64,000 nt of DNA from contig JAWHQI010000065.1 in assembly GCA_033032865.1 (NCBI GenBank), positions 5,394,001 to 5,458,000 on the forward strand. Reading direction: 5' to 3'. The position numbers were made by a program, and so were the translations under genes. This document shows positions 19,195 to 30,508 of this stretch, piece after piece. The notes beneath the pieces are model-generated. The model was not told where the DNA came from. It made no database searches and saw only the letters and a list, made by a program, of their open reading frames with translations. The DNA is from Dactylorhiza incarnata. Its lineage: Eukaryota; Streptophyta; Magnoliopsida; Asparagales; Orchidaceae. Each line of letters opens with the position of its first letter. The first letter of the stretch is position 1.

Positions 19195-20349
19195 TGATTG
19201 CGACGACCTCCACGACGGCCAACTTGGTGGTGAAGATGACGTTCATGGCGCACTTGATGATGATGTTGAACCGCCGGCCAAAGACTTGCGGCGCCGTAGC
19301 AGTCACGGCTACAATCTCCGCCCACGCAACCAGAAATTCATTTAGTTTATTTGCTAATTAATGGACTGCAATTATCTATTTATGTGGTCTGCTTTTAATT
19401 ATTTAATTCTGTCATTTATAATTTATGGTGTGCATTTAGCCGCTGTTTGGGCTGCTTTTAGAACTTTTGATGTACGCCTTATATAAGGCTAAGAACTATA
19501 CCTTTGGCAATAGATTTGATGAATTGAAATTTGATATTTTCCCCCCTAAAACCTATTCTCTCCTCTCCCTCTTCCTCTCTCATTGCCGCCGCCCCCTTGA
19601 GGGTTCTTCTTCCTTCCAAGGTTCGGCCGCCCCCTCTCTCTCCTCTCCCTTCCTCCATCTTCTCTCCTCCTAACTATTCATCCACCACCTTTCATCTCTC
19701 TACTTCTCCCTTCATCCTCGGATCCAAAACTCTCTTGCAAGAAGGATAGACTTGGGTGATCTTCTACGACGTGAAGCGGAGAAGACGGACGTGTTCTTCA
19801 TTGTTGGTGCGCTTCCCGTGGTTTTCGAAGGAAGGCGATCGTTTCTTGTGGATCCAATATCTCGGATCTACTTTTCCGAGAGGGGTAACGAAAAATTACT
19901 ACTCAAGAGATTTCGTTTCTTAGATATTCTTGTGGTGGATGATTTTTGCGTGGATTCTCGAAGTTTTAAATTATCACGGTAGTTTTAAAATAGATCTGTG
20001 TTTTCGTTTGGTTTTCCGATAACTCTCGAGAGGATTGGCGATCCTCGTTCTTTTTTCTAGTTGGGATAGATCCTACCATTTTTGAATCGTGTTTTATTTT
20101 TGGTGGATCTGTTTTGGTACAACTCCAAGCTCGACAGAATCAATATTATTCCTTTTAGCCGGAGCGGATTTTGACCTATAGTCATTCTCCGAACCAAGTG
20201 CGGTGTGGCTACCCGTACGTTAGCGCGAAAGATAAATAAAAATAATTGTAACGGCTGCGATTCGTTAGCGTGTGGTAAAGAGGGCATAGAACGTAGCGAG
20301 AGACGTTGTTGCGTCGTCCGTGTAGGATCGATTTGGTCGGCCTACATCA
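19195..20349 (+). repeat. E3 5' LTR
   Basis: It starts TGATTGCGACG and ends CCTACATCA. Its first 150 bp encode the C-terminal tail of pol (ending GYNLRPRNQKFI at about 19343), mirrored by the 3' LTR. The promoter is TTATATAAGG at about 19479. CT-rich leader sequence lies at 19550-19690. Confidence 0.9.
19477..19490 (+). promoter_or_regulatory. E3 TATA box (5' LTR)
   Basis: GCCTTATATAAGGC is a TATA box inside a perfect 14-bp palindrome. The 3' LTR has the same box near 30640-30653. Confidence 0.65.
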
Positions 20350-20352
20350 ATT

Positions 20353-20365
20353 TGGTATCAGAGCC
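20353..20365 (+). promoter_or_regulatory. E3 primer-binding site, tRNA-iMet type
   Basis: TGGTATCAGAGCC begins three bases after the LTR. It is the standard initiator-Met primer complement of plant gypsy and copia elements. Confidence 0.9.
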
Positions 20366-20728
20366 AGGTTTGTGTCAATTTCTAAATTGACGCAATCCTT
20401 AGGTTGTCGTAGAACGCCGACACTCACAATCATCACACGATTTGGCATTCAAAATTAAAAAAAAAAAAATCGTCGGTCTGCGAATATCGGTCTAAAATTC
20501 TCATTTTTTAACGAAATTCCAAAAAACAAAAATTCTGGATATTCTACTTAATATTTTCTGTAAGAAAATCAAAAAATATTTTTACTTACCTTAGTTATTA
20601 GGTGGGAATAAAATATTATTTCGTAAAAATTCTATCCTAATCTAAAATTCTGGTCTGCATTTAGTAAAAAAAAACAAAACAATTTTTCTGCAGAAAATTA
20701 CAAAAGAAAATCACTTGTCCCATTGTTT

Positions 20729-21188
20729 ATGCGCACTAGGCGTGGTATGGAATATCTCCCAATCGCTTCCACCATGGCAGACGACCATGATGACGAGCAC
20801 GCTCCTGCAACGATTGCGGAGCTTCGCGACAAGTTTAATGCTAAGTTCGATGCACTCACACAGTTAATACAAGGGTTAGCATTCAATCAAGCGGCGCCTC
20901 GAAATCCCGTTGCCAACTAACGAGATGAGAGACCAAACCATCCGCGTAATCAGAACGATGAGCAAGCGCCTAAAGCTCCTCATGAATTCGGTGTAACTAG
21001 AGCCGTGAAAATTGATCCACCGTCATACGATGGAATGGGTGAACCCCAAGTATTTTTAGACTGGATTATGAAGATCGAGTGTTACTTTGAGTGGAAGAAT
21101 CTGACGGATGGTGAGAAGGTGCGGGTTGCACGGATGATTCTTCTGGGTAGAGCCAAAACGTTCTTGTTGAACGAAGAGAGGCATCTAG
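20729..21188 (+). pseudogene. E3 gag, N-terminal part
   Basis: From ATG 20729 the frame reads RTRRGMEYLPIASTM, then a helical LRDKFNAKFDALTQLI segment, and stops at TAA 20918-20920. The same frame goes on with KIDPPSYDGMGEPQVFLDWI and FEWKNLTDGEKVRVARMIL, the Retrotrans_gag start of chromoviruses. At 21189 it is cut by the CACTA element and resumes at 26105. Confidence 0.8.
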
Positions 21189-21769
21189 CACTACAAGATA
21201 TAGTCTCTACGACGACGTTTTTTTTTTGCGACGTTTTTGAAAGCGTCGCTGTTAGTTTTATATTTAGCGACGATTTTTTTCATAAACATCGCTAATGCAA
21301 AAAAATAGTATTTGCTACGTTTTTTAGGAAAATCGTCACCATACGTGTTTAGCTCTTGTGACGATTATTTTTAAAACGTCACTAAAATGATGTTTTTATT
21401 GTGACGTTTTTGAAAACGTCGTCGTTAGTTTACATTTAGCGACAATTTTTTTTAAAACCGTCGCCAATATAAAAAATTAGCATTAGCCACGATTTGCATG
21501 AAAACATGTCAGCATACATGTTTATCTTTCGTGACGATTTTTTTTAAAAACGTCATCAAAACACATGATCTTCTGTCAAAATTTGTTATCAAGCATTTCA
21601 GAAGATCTTTTGTTAAAAGGACTATGAGTGATATAGTTATTATTATTTATCAAATGATTGAACATGAATCATGTCATGTACTTAGTGAGCATGAAGCATG
21701 AAATACATGAAGTACGTATACGACGCACATTATGCATGTTTAAGTTGATGATATATATCAACCTTATCT

Positions 21770-22147
21770 ATATGCACACACCCATAACCATACAATTGGT
21801 TATGCATACTCCAATGATATGGGGGTAGTTTGCTATGCACACATGCACCCATAATCATGCGCTTGGGGCTATGCGCACACCCATAACTATATATATGCAC
21901 ACACCCATGCATGTACGATGGGGTATTTCGCTATGCGCACACCCATAACCATATGCTTGGCTATGCACACCCCCATGATGGGGTATTTTGCTATGAGCAC
22001 CACCTATAACTACGCTTGGCTATACGCACCCTAGCCTCATGATGGAGGGTGTTTCGCTATGTGCATACGTATAATCATACACGCTTGGCAATGCACATCG
22101 CCATCATAGGATATTTTGCTATGCACACACCCATCACCATACACCTG
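21770..22147. repeat. Minisatellite inside the CACTA element
   Basis: Imperfect units of about 55-70 bp are built from CTATGCACACACCCATAACCAT, GCTTGGCTATGC and ATGATGGGGTATTTTGCTATG. Roughly six units are seen with length variation. Confidence 0.7.
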
Positions 22148-22148
22148 A

Positions 22149-22440
22149 CACTACTAGAAAAATGACTTTTAGCCACACTTTTTTTTGACACGGGTCGAAA
22201 ATCGTGGCTAATATTTAAGTATTAGCCACGACTCCTAATTCATTGCAAATAAGTAAGTATTAGCCACATATGTCAAATTCGTGGCAAAAAAGAACACATT
22301 AGCCACGGTTTATCAAATTCGTGGCTAAAAAAATACTATTAGCCACAGTTTCCTAATTCATGTCTAATATTTTAGTCACAATTCTTAATTTGTGGCAAAT
22401 ACAAAAATATTAGCCACGATTTTTTGTCGTGGCAAAAAAA
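22149..22440. mobile_element. Terminal fragment of a second CACTA element
   Basis: CACTACTAGAAAAATGAC is a CACTA-type terminus, followed by several TTAGCCACG / CGTGGCTAA inverted words. The motif set differs from the outer element (GCGACG type). I found no matching CTAGTAGTG end downstream, so it is a one-ended fragment or its partner has diverged. Confidence 0.5.
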
Positions 22441-25400
22441 TTAGTATGAGATAATTGACTAAATTTTAATATTTTAATTTATTCATAACATATACGTAAA
22501 TATATTAATATTAATTTAAACATTAATTCTCATATATTTAATTAATTTGTGTCACACATAATTCAATCATGTACATCATGTGCTATGAGGAGATCAACAA
22601 CACTCAATCTAAGAACAAAACTATTGTCGAACCACAACAAAAAATATTAATATTAATTTAAATATTAATTATCATACTTAATTAATTTGTGTTATATATA
22701 TTCGATCACATCACATGTTAAGATCATCTTAATTATTTATATATTTTCAAATTAATTCTCAATGAAGGTATACACATATAACGAGTGTTTGTAGAAGGAA
22801 TCTTTTCCTACTGTAACATCTCATTTTAATGGGTCTACCAGATTCACTTGACCCACGATGAGCAGTCTAGTTGGGCTCATATGACTCATTTACTCGATTA
22901 TGACCGATACGAACTCGTATGATCGATACGAACTCGTATGATCGATACGAACTCGATGTCGTTTGTTTCATTCAAATCTGGCGAGAATTGAGAAATTGGA
23001 CCGAAATAGGACGCATGAAGGTACAAGATAGCTAAGATAGACAACGAGTAAACAAACTCAGAATCGACTTCGATTGCATTTATTAGACTCATATGTCCGA
23101 TGCAAGCGCAACATCTTCATCAACTTTTTCTCATGCGTATTTTTGTAATATTTTATTTATCTTTGATAACATATATCTTTATCTTTATTATATAAGCAAA
23201 GAGTAAAGTAGGTATGGTGAAATATTTTCATACCCAAATTACCCTCATATAATACCCTCCTCTGCCCCTCAGTTAAGTTTTTTTTAGTAATTTAACTTTC
23301 TCCCTTTTATATTACTACAACTCCCATTTGGCGTGCCTGACAATATACAGACCTCACGTAACTCCTTTCCTCCACGATGACGCCTCTTCACAGCCCGACG
23401 ACTTCTTCCCCTCTGTCCATGCCTCCCAAAGCTCCTCTTCTGATGACTTCTTACCCGCAGGTAAAATTATTTTGGGTTGTCTGTTCTCTTGAATCCAATC
23501 AAGCATCTCTGCTTGCCTATAAGGTGTTCGGGAAAATGACTAAACTATTGTTTGTTGCTGTTGCATAAGGAGTTCTCCCCCCACTCTCCCTCACTCTCTC
23601 TTTCTCTCCACTGCAAATTTATGTTGTTTTGTAAAACCAAGGCGTTGATGCAATTTGTTTGATTACATATTCTACTCTTTTAAACTCCTTTGATCAACTT
23701 TTGGGTATTTTCAGTTGCTTTTTTATTAGAAATTTAATTTTTCAAAGTTTGACTTTAGTATAAACCAATGTTTTTTTTATCCTTCGATGATGATAGGCAC
23801 CTGCTTCCAAAAAACAATGTTTTATTTTTTTTCTCTTCTTTTGTTCTAAAGCATTCCATTGTAATTTTCACCCATAAAGTGTTTGATATAATTCTTCGCA
23901 AGCAACATTAGGCGACATTAGTGGGTCTGATTAAATAAAAATGCTTATCAAACCTCATATTATCAATGATTCCTTTAGCAATGTTAAGACATTTGAGTGA
24001 TGCTGGGATTATTCTCTTATCCTTTTTTTTCTGTGCAGAACTTTTGGATGCTTGATTTGAAAACAAATCAGTGAGAATAACTTCTTATAAAAGGATGTCC
24101 GACTGAACGTTCAGGCCATAGAATGGTAAATTTTGTATGACTAGAATGATAACTACACCTAACTTATTCCAAACAATTGATTTAGTTAATTTTTTCCATC
24201 AATTATGCATGAATCTAATCCTATATCCCTCATCTTCAATGAAAGAAATACTTGAATGCCAGACAGGTCATTCACACCTATATATCTCTCAACCCTTCAC
24301 TTTGTTATTTACAATGTATTGCTTTAATTTTGGACACAGCTTGGCATTTGCTTGGTTTGGAACTTGATTTTGATGATTAAATTGGAGCTCCTGTTTGGCG
24401 CTTTTTTTTAACCTCTCTATTTATTGTTACAGGATGGTTTAATATATAGTAGTAGAATCCTTCTAAATTCTCCGGGAATTAAAAATACAAAAATATGTAT
24501 TTGATGAAGACAGCAATATTATAACTTCATCATAAAATTACGTAAAGATGAGATAAAAGCCCTAATTGTATGCATTCGTTCTCCTTCTGTAGATTTCCAT
24601 GCATCTACATTGAGCAAAATCTTGGAGGAACCACATATCTTCATATAAATCTATTTCAGGTATGGTAGATTATTTGGTGGAAATTTATTTCAATTTTTCC
24701 TATTTTCCCATTACTAACAAAATTACATAAAGATGAGATACCTGTTGAGTTTAGTAGACATGGCAGCAGCTAGAATGGTTTGATTAATAATTTTTTTAGT
24801 TAAATCTTTAAAGACTAAGAGGATGTGAAAATTAAGGTCATCTTTCCAATTGTTCATCATAGTGAACATACTTGCATTTAACCCATGAGGTCAGATATTT
24901 TGTGAAAATTTGAGTACACCAAACAATGCTTTTACCATTACATAACACCCCAATCTTCCTTCTTGCAAGTACATTGACTTCGCTCATGCCCTAAAAGATG
25001 TTAGTCAGCTTTTGCTCTTACCTATTTCTAACATAAAAACAAAACGTCTATAACTTATTAATTATATACTGATCTTGATGTATTATATTTATATATTTGT
25101 TTATTTTGTGCAGAAAGATCTCAATGTTGGTGAGATAAAAGAGGAGTTGCGATATGATGACAACGGACCATGAAGATCATTTTGATGTTTAAGTTGATTT
25201 ATATGTATCTTCTTTTGTAGTCTGCGATGTGTAATTATTTCAATGTATTTTGGTAGACTTTGATATATTAGAAGAAAGTTGGAAAGAACATTCTGCAATA
25301 TGATGACAAATGATGGTTTGTTTTATTTAGTGATGTAGTGTGCACCATTATCTAAATGAAATATTTGTTTTGTTAAATTGTTATCTATTAATGTGATATG

Positions 25401-25539
25401 AAATGCAAGTCTTAATATTATGTATATAGTTTGTATAGTTTGTTGTTTCAAGTGAATATAATTTTGATCATGTTCCATTTCTACTTGGTTTTGAATGTTC
25501 AAGTGGGTTGGTGTGCGAGCTTAAAATGCAAAAAGTTGT
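22441..25539. other. AT-rich CACTA interior with exon-like islands
   Basis: No protein domain is recognised. Splice-like sites suggest remains of a spliced gene: CGCAG/GTAAAATT near 23459, TGTGCAG near 24038, TTACAG near 24432, TTTCAG near 24657 and TGTGCAG near 25113. A short Pro/Ser-rich frame with ATG at 23377 follows a promoter-like AT-rich stretch. It could be a decayed transposase gene or a captured host gene. A 22-bp ATCGATACGAACTCGTATG repeat occurs three times at 22905-22955. Confidence 0.4.
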
Positions 25540-26095
25540 GACGTTCTTTTCGAAAAACGTTATTGTAGAGTTCTAACTACGCACTGCGACATTTTACAAA
25601 AAAATATAGTGGTAGAGTTAATATTTTTCTCGACGTTTTCTTAGAAAGTGTCGCGATAGATCAATTATCTATCATGATTTTTTTTTAGAAAGTGTCATGA
25701 TAGATTAATTATCTATCATGATGTTTTTTTAAAAATGGTAACGATAGATCAATTATCTATCATGACGTTTTTTTAAAAAGTGCCACAGTAGATTAATTAT
25801 CTATCATGATGTTTTTCTTAAAAAGTGTCACGATAAAACAATCATCAATCGTGACGTTTTTCTGTAAAAGCGTCACGATAAAACAATCATCAATCGTGAC
25901 GCTTTTCTGTAATAGCGTCATGATAAAACAATCATCAATCGTGACACTTTTCTGTAAAAGCGTCACAGAGAGCTACGGCGACACGCGCAATCACGACGAT
26001 TTTGTGACGTTTTTATAAACGTCATGAAAACTATCGCGACATTTAAAAATCGTCACTGATGACATAAAAAAATATCACCGTATACCAATTTTGTT
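25540..26095. repeat. Right subterminal repeat array of the CACTA element
   Basis: Tandem units read CGTGACGTTTTTCTGTAAAAG and GCGTCACGATAAAACAATCA, plus an ATCTATCATGA variant. They alternate orientation so that GTGACG and CGTCAC arms face each other. Similar arms occur at 21215-21560 near the other end. Confidence 0.75.
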
Positions 26096-26104
26096 GTAGT
26101 GTAG

Positions 26105-26970
26105 GTACCGTAAATGGAGCACCCTCAATTGGGTGGGCTGCCATGAAAGCACTCTTGTCTGACCAATATGTCCCTGCGTATCACCGAACCCAAATGTTCG
26201 ACGAGTTAGCCACCCATCGTCAGGGTAGCAAATCGGTAGAGGAGTACATGGGACTCCTGAAAGATATGATGGTGCGGTGTGACATACGGGAAATGCCCGA
26301 AGTTACATTATCTCGCTTTCGTAAGGGACTCAACCCAGACATCTAAGGCAAACACTTGCGTTATGGTTATACGGACCTTAACACGACATTCAACGCTGCC
26401 ATAGACATAGAGAATCACAACGCTTACAAGTCCAAGGGACGAGCATTCCAGAAGGGAAAATCCCTTTTAGGAGCCCCACCTTCGTCCTCCATGAGGGACA
26501 AAGGAAGGTTTCGATCGACTGATTTGAATTCTGTAGTTATCACCGCTAGGAACATTAGGAATCCCACTGGCGAGAGAGTTCCGGTTGGACGGATTAATAT
26601 GACAAACGCTACATGTTATTCTTGCGGGATCCAAGGGCATTACTCTAGTGAGTGCCCCACTAAGAGTAAACCATTAGCACTATTAGACTCCACGTCTGAA
26701 CCCGCCGAGATCGTCTATAAAGCCGACGATGAATCTGATGCCGAGCCGAGTGATATTGAAGATGAATCTTATATGATGGTTATGAGGTGCATTTTGGCCA
26801 CACCGCGTGCGTCGGATGAGTATAATCGGACGAATATCTTTTCATTGAATTTTAAAAGCGGTGAGAAGTGGTGTAAACTAATAATAGATAGCGGTAGCAG
26901 CATGAATGTCATTTCAGAGAATGCTATCACTCGTATGCATTTATACACTGAACCGCACCCCCATCCGTAA
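26105..26970 (+). pseudogene. E3 gag C-terminal part and start of protease
   Basis: Gag resumes after the CACTA element: MKALLSDQYVPAYHRTQMFD and SVEEYMGLLKDMMVRCDI are the C-terminal Retrotrans_gag helices. A TAA at 26344-26346 breaks the frame. The zinc knuckle CYSCGIQGHYSSEC (C-x2-C-x4-H-x4-C) is at 26614-26655. The protease begins with KLIIDSGSSMNVI near 26875-26912 and ends prematurely at 26970. Confidence 0.82.
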
Positions 26971-27185
26971 AAAATAGCGTGGGTAAAAAAATGTCTATTG
27001 CGGTCTCTAAACATTGTCTAGTGCCGCTTACGGTGAAGAGCTATATCGACAAAGTGTGGTGCGATGTCATCCCCATGGATGTTTGTCATGTACTACTAAG
27101 ACGACCGTGGCTTTATGATTATGACGTGAACCATTTCGGATGAGCCAACACATACAAGTTTAAGTTTAATGGTAAGACCATTGTA
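26971..27185 (+). pseudogene. E3 protease remnant
   Basis: Frames are broken here. One frame has WCDVIPMDVCHVLLRRPWLYD (27058-27120), the usual C-terminal protease motif of gypsy elements (...LLGRPWLYD), then a TGA at 27141-27143. The frame that continues leads straight into reverse transcriptase. Confidence 0.7.
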
Positions 27186-29573
27186 TTGAAACCATCACCG
27201 CCTAAGGATCCGTCGATTGCCTCCAAAGACACAATTGTGCCTGCGGAACAGAAAACAATATTCTTGATAAGTAGGAAGGAACTAGAGCGTGAGACTTTCA
27301 TGAATGGCGTCATCTATGCTTTAGTATGTCTACAAGCTAAGGATGATTCACCATCGTTAGAGAATCTACCGTTATCTCTGCGAACGCTTTTGGAAGAGTA
27401 TAAGGACGTCTATCCGGTGGACTTACCATCTAAGTTGCCACCCATGAGCGAAATTCAGCACGAGATTGACTTTGTCCCGGGTTCATCATTGCCTAATCTC
27501 CCCCATTATCGGCTCAATCCCTCCGCACATAATGACTTACAAACTTTAATTTCAGATTTATTAGCAAAGGGATATATTCGCCATAGTAAAAGTCCATGTG
27601 CCGTCCCTGCACTTTTGGTCCCAAAGAAAGATAAGTCTTGGAGATTGTGTGTAGACTACCGGGCCATAAATAAAATCACTGTTAAATATAGGTTTCCCAT
27701 CCCACGTTTGGACGATTTATTAGATATGTTATCTGGAGCCACCATATTTTCAAAGTTGGATCTTAAAAGTGGTTACCACCAAATAAGGATACGGGAGGGA
27801 GACGAATGGAAAACGACATTTAAATCTAAGGATGGGCTCTATGAGTGGTTGGTGCTTGGAGAGGGGCTCACCAACGGACCGAGTACTTTCTTGCGGTTGA
27901 TGACTCAAATATTTAAACCATATATGGGTAAATTTGTAGTGGTTTATTTCGATGACATCTTAGTATTTAGCATCTCGCCGATGGACCATGAAGAGCATTT
28001 GCGGACGATCCTTACAACATTGCGCCAAGAAACTTTATTTATTAATATTAAAAAGTGCGCTTTTGGTGTGACTTCCATAGAGTTTCTAGGATGCATAGTG
28101 AGTTCCGACGGTATTCATGTTGACCCTAAAAAGGTCCAAGTTATTCGAGACTGGCCGGAACCAAAAAATATCCGGGAGGTTAGAAGTTTTCATGGATTGG
28201 CCACATTTTATCGAAGGTTTATTCGAAATTTTAGTAGTATCATGGCACCAATCAATGAATGCATGAAGAAGGGTGATTTTAAGTGGACTAAAGCGGCCAC
28301 TACTGCATTTCAAGCGATTAAGGAACGGATGTCCGAAGCACCACTACTACGGTTGCCGGATTTTAGCAAAGTGTTTGAATTATCATGTGACGCATCTGGG
28401 ATAGGAATCGGAGGAGTTTTAAGTCAAGAGGGTCATCCGATAGGTTATTTTAGCGAGAAGCTTGCGGGCCCGAAATTAAATTATTCCAATTATGATCGTG
28501 AGTTCTATGCCGTAATACGTTGTCTCCAACATTGGCGACACTATCTTATATCGAAGGAATTTGTAATCTTATCAGATCATGAGGCGCTAAAATATGTAAA
28601 CTCCCAAAGTAAAATTAGCCCTCGGCATGCCAAATGGGTCTCGTACCTTCAGGAGTACACGTTCATTATCAAGCACCTTAAGGGTACATTAAATCGTGTG
28701 GCGGACGCTCTTAGTCGTGCCACCCTATTATTATCTGCAATGGAAGTAACGGTCATAGGATTTGAGAGAATTAAGGATGACTATGTGCTATGCCCGGATT
28801 TTAAGGATATATACTTAGCGGCTCAGGATAATTCCCCGTCTACTATTTCTACATACTACATCCGTGACGGTTATCTATTCAAGCATACGCAGTTATGTAT
28901 TCCCCGTTCCTCGCTACGCTATTTCATTATATGGGAGTTACATAGTGGAGGATTAGGTGGACATTTCGGTCGGGATAAAACTATCACACTAGTCGAGGAT
29001 AAATTCTTTTGGCCAGGCCTCAAACCCATGGTCAATAAAATCGTTGGGAGTTGCCGTGTATGTCAAATAGCGAAAGGTAACAAGACCAATGCGGGTCTTT
29101 ACACACCACTGCCGATTCCGTCTGTCCCATGGGAGGACGTTAGCATGGACTTCATATTGGGTCTACCCCTGACATTTAGACGTCACGATTCTATTCTGGC
29201 TGTAGTGGATCGGTTTTCCAAAATGGCCTACTTTATCGCATGCAATAACACCAACGATGCATCACATGTTGCTAAATTGTATTTCAAGGAGGTCGTGGCT
29301 CATCGGGGTGTCCCCAAAATGATAGTGACGGATATGGACGTTAAATTTACTAGCTATTTCTGGAAAACACTTTGGAAGCTTATGGGAACTAGACTTATGT
29401 TTTCATCGGCCTATCATCCCCAAACGGATGGGCAAACGGAAGTGGTAAACCGAAGTTTGGGTAGTTTGCTTTGTTGCCTCGTGGGTGACCATAAAGGTAT
29501 GTGGGACCTTATTCTTCCTCATGCTCAACTAGCTTATAATAATTCTAAGAATAGGTCCACTGGTTTATCATGA
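27186..29573 (+). CDS. E3 pol: reverse transcriptase, RNase H, integrase (795 aa frame)
   Basis: It copies element RNA into DNA and inserts it. The reverse transcriptase (about residues 85-300) has LDLKSGYHQI with D192 and YFDDILVFS with D256 and D257. RNase H (395-515) has D402, E439, D464 and D507. Integrase has the HHCC finger (H586, H593, C623, C626) and the D655, D716, E752 triad with 35 residues between the last two. This stretch is uninterrupted, so its chemistry looks intact. The frame stops at a TGA (29571-29573) inside integrase, and more integrase follows in the same frame. The FGLTN motif is altered to LTNGPST, and gag and protease are broken, so the element is very likely inactive. 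Confidence 0.9.
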   Translation: MKPSPPKDPSIASKDTIVPAEQKTIFLISRKELERETFMNGVIYALVCLQAKDDSPSLENLPLSLRTLLEEYKDVYPVDLPSKLPPMSEIQHEIDFVPGSSLPNLPHYRLNPSAHNDLQTLISDLLAKGYIRHSKSPCAVPALLVPKKDKSWRLCVDYRAINKITVKYRFPIPRLDDLLDMLSGATIFSKLDLKSGYHQIRIREGDEWKTTFKSKDGLYEWLVLGEGLTNGPSTFLRLMTQIFKPYMGKFVVVYFDDILVFSISPMDHEEHLRTILTTLRQETLFINIKKCAFGVTSIEFLGCIVSSDGIHVDPKKVQVIRDWPEPKNIREVRSFHGLATFYRRFIRNFSSIMAPINECMKKGDFKWTKAATTAFQAIKERMSEAPLLRLPDFSKVFELSCDASGIGIGGVLSQEGHPIGYFSEKLAGPKLNYSNYDREFYAVIRCLQHWRHYLISKEFVILSDHEALKYVNSQSKISPRHAKWVSYLQEYTFIIKHLKGTLNRVADALSRATLLLSAMEVTVIGFERIKDDYVLCPDFKDIYLAAQDNSPSTISTYYIRDGYLFKHTQLCIPRSSLRYFIIWELHSGGLGGHFGRDKTITLVEDKFFWPGLKPMVNKIVGSCRVCQIAKGNKTNAGLYTPLPIPSVPWEDVSMDFILGLPLTFRRHDSILAVVDRFSKMAYFIACNNTNDASHVAKLYFKEVVAHRGVPKMIVTDMDVKFTSYFWKTLWKLMGTRLMFSSAYHPQTDGQTEVVNRSLGSLLCCLVGDHKGMWDLILPHAQLAYNNSKNRSTGLS

Positions 29574-30508
29574 AATGAGACTGTACATGGATATAAGGCG
29601 CCCGTGCCTCTTGACTTGGTTTCGTTACCGCCATCTTTTAAATCCAGTCAATTTGCACAGGACTTTGCCTCGCATGTTCACACTCTCCATAAGCACATTA
29701 GCGAGACGTTAGCTAAGCAATATTCTATTTATCAATCGAATGCTAACGTACATAAGCGAGCATTCTCCTTGAATATTGGTGATTTGGTAATGGTTCGTCT
29801 CATCCCAGAACGGATGCCTTCGGGTACCGTAAAGAAATTGGCGAATAAGAGAGTCGGTCCTTTTTGGGTTTTAAAGAAACTAGGCGAAAATGCGTATCTA
29901 TTGAAGTTACCCGCTGATTGGGGAATTTCCCCTATTTTTAACATTTCGGATTTAACGCTTTATGTCGCTCCACCACCTGAACTGTCCGTCTCTCCGTTTA
30001 ATATTTCCACTATATCTTCTAATGGGGTGGGGGTGAGATTGTTTCTGGATCGCTTTCTCCTTCGGATTCTACGGGAGGTATGTTGCCTACTGGTGATACA
30101 ACATGTTTTTCTTCTTTGCCTAACGCCTTTCCAAGGTTCCCCCGAACCGATTTCTTGCCTAACAGGATTTTGCAGGATGCAGTGTTTTCTACTCCCGATG
30201 GTGACATTCACAGGTTTTTGATCCGTTGGTGAGGTCGTCCTGCTTCAGACGACTCTTGGCTCTCCGCCTCGGAGGTGGATCTTCTGGACGCGGATCTCCT
30301 CCTCAGCTACCTACCCGCACACTCATCGGAGATGACTCCTTTCGAGCGGTGGAGGATTGATGGCGAAGGCCTCCACGACGGCCAACTTGGTGGTGAAGAT
30401 GACGTTCATGGCTCACTTGATGATGATGTTGAACCGTCGGCCAAAGACTTGCGGCGCCGTAGCGGTCACGGCTATAATCTCCGCCCACGCAACCAGAAAT
30501 TCATTTAG
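29574..30508 (+). pseudogene. E3 integrase C-terminus and chromodomain, running into the 3' LTR
   Basis: In the same frame as pol after one TGA, it has the GPY/F-type module KRVGPFWVLKKLGENAYLL near 29845-29905. A frameshift occurs near a G-rich run at about 30025. The other frame then gives DFLPNRILQDA, FLIRW, a TGA, GRPASDDSWLSASEVDLLD and LLLSYLP, a chromodomain pattern. Chromodomains steer integration to methylated-histone chromatin. The frame crosses the LTR border at 30358 and ends GYNLRPRNQKFI at 30506, so the last 50 codons lie in U3. Confidence 0.8.

Larger units (their letters stand above)
21189..26101. mobile_element. Non-autonomous CACTA (En/Spm) DNA transposon
   Basis: The ends are CACTACAAGATATAG... 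at left and ...TTTTGTTGTAGTG at right, flanked by the 3-bp duplication TAG (21186-21188 and 26102-26104). Both flanks carry subterminal repeats of GCGACG.TTTTT / AAAA.CGTCGC type (21215-21560 and 25540-26090), as transposase-binding arrays of CACTA elements do. No transposase frame is present in 4.9 kb. It disrupts E3 gag cleanly, because gag homology resumes right after it. Confidence 0.9.

Noticed and set aside
23377..23568. Host gene starting at ATG 23377
   Set aside because: The short frame is low in information and ends within a likely intron. It is kept only as a possible captured fragment.
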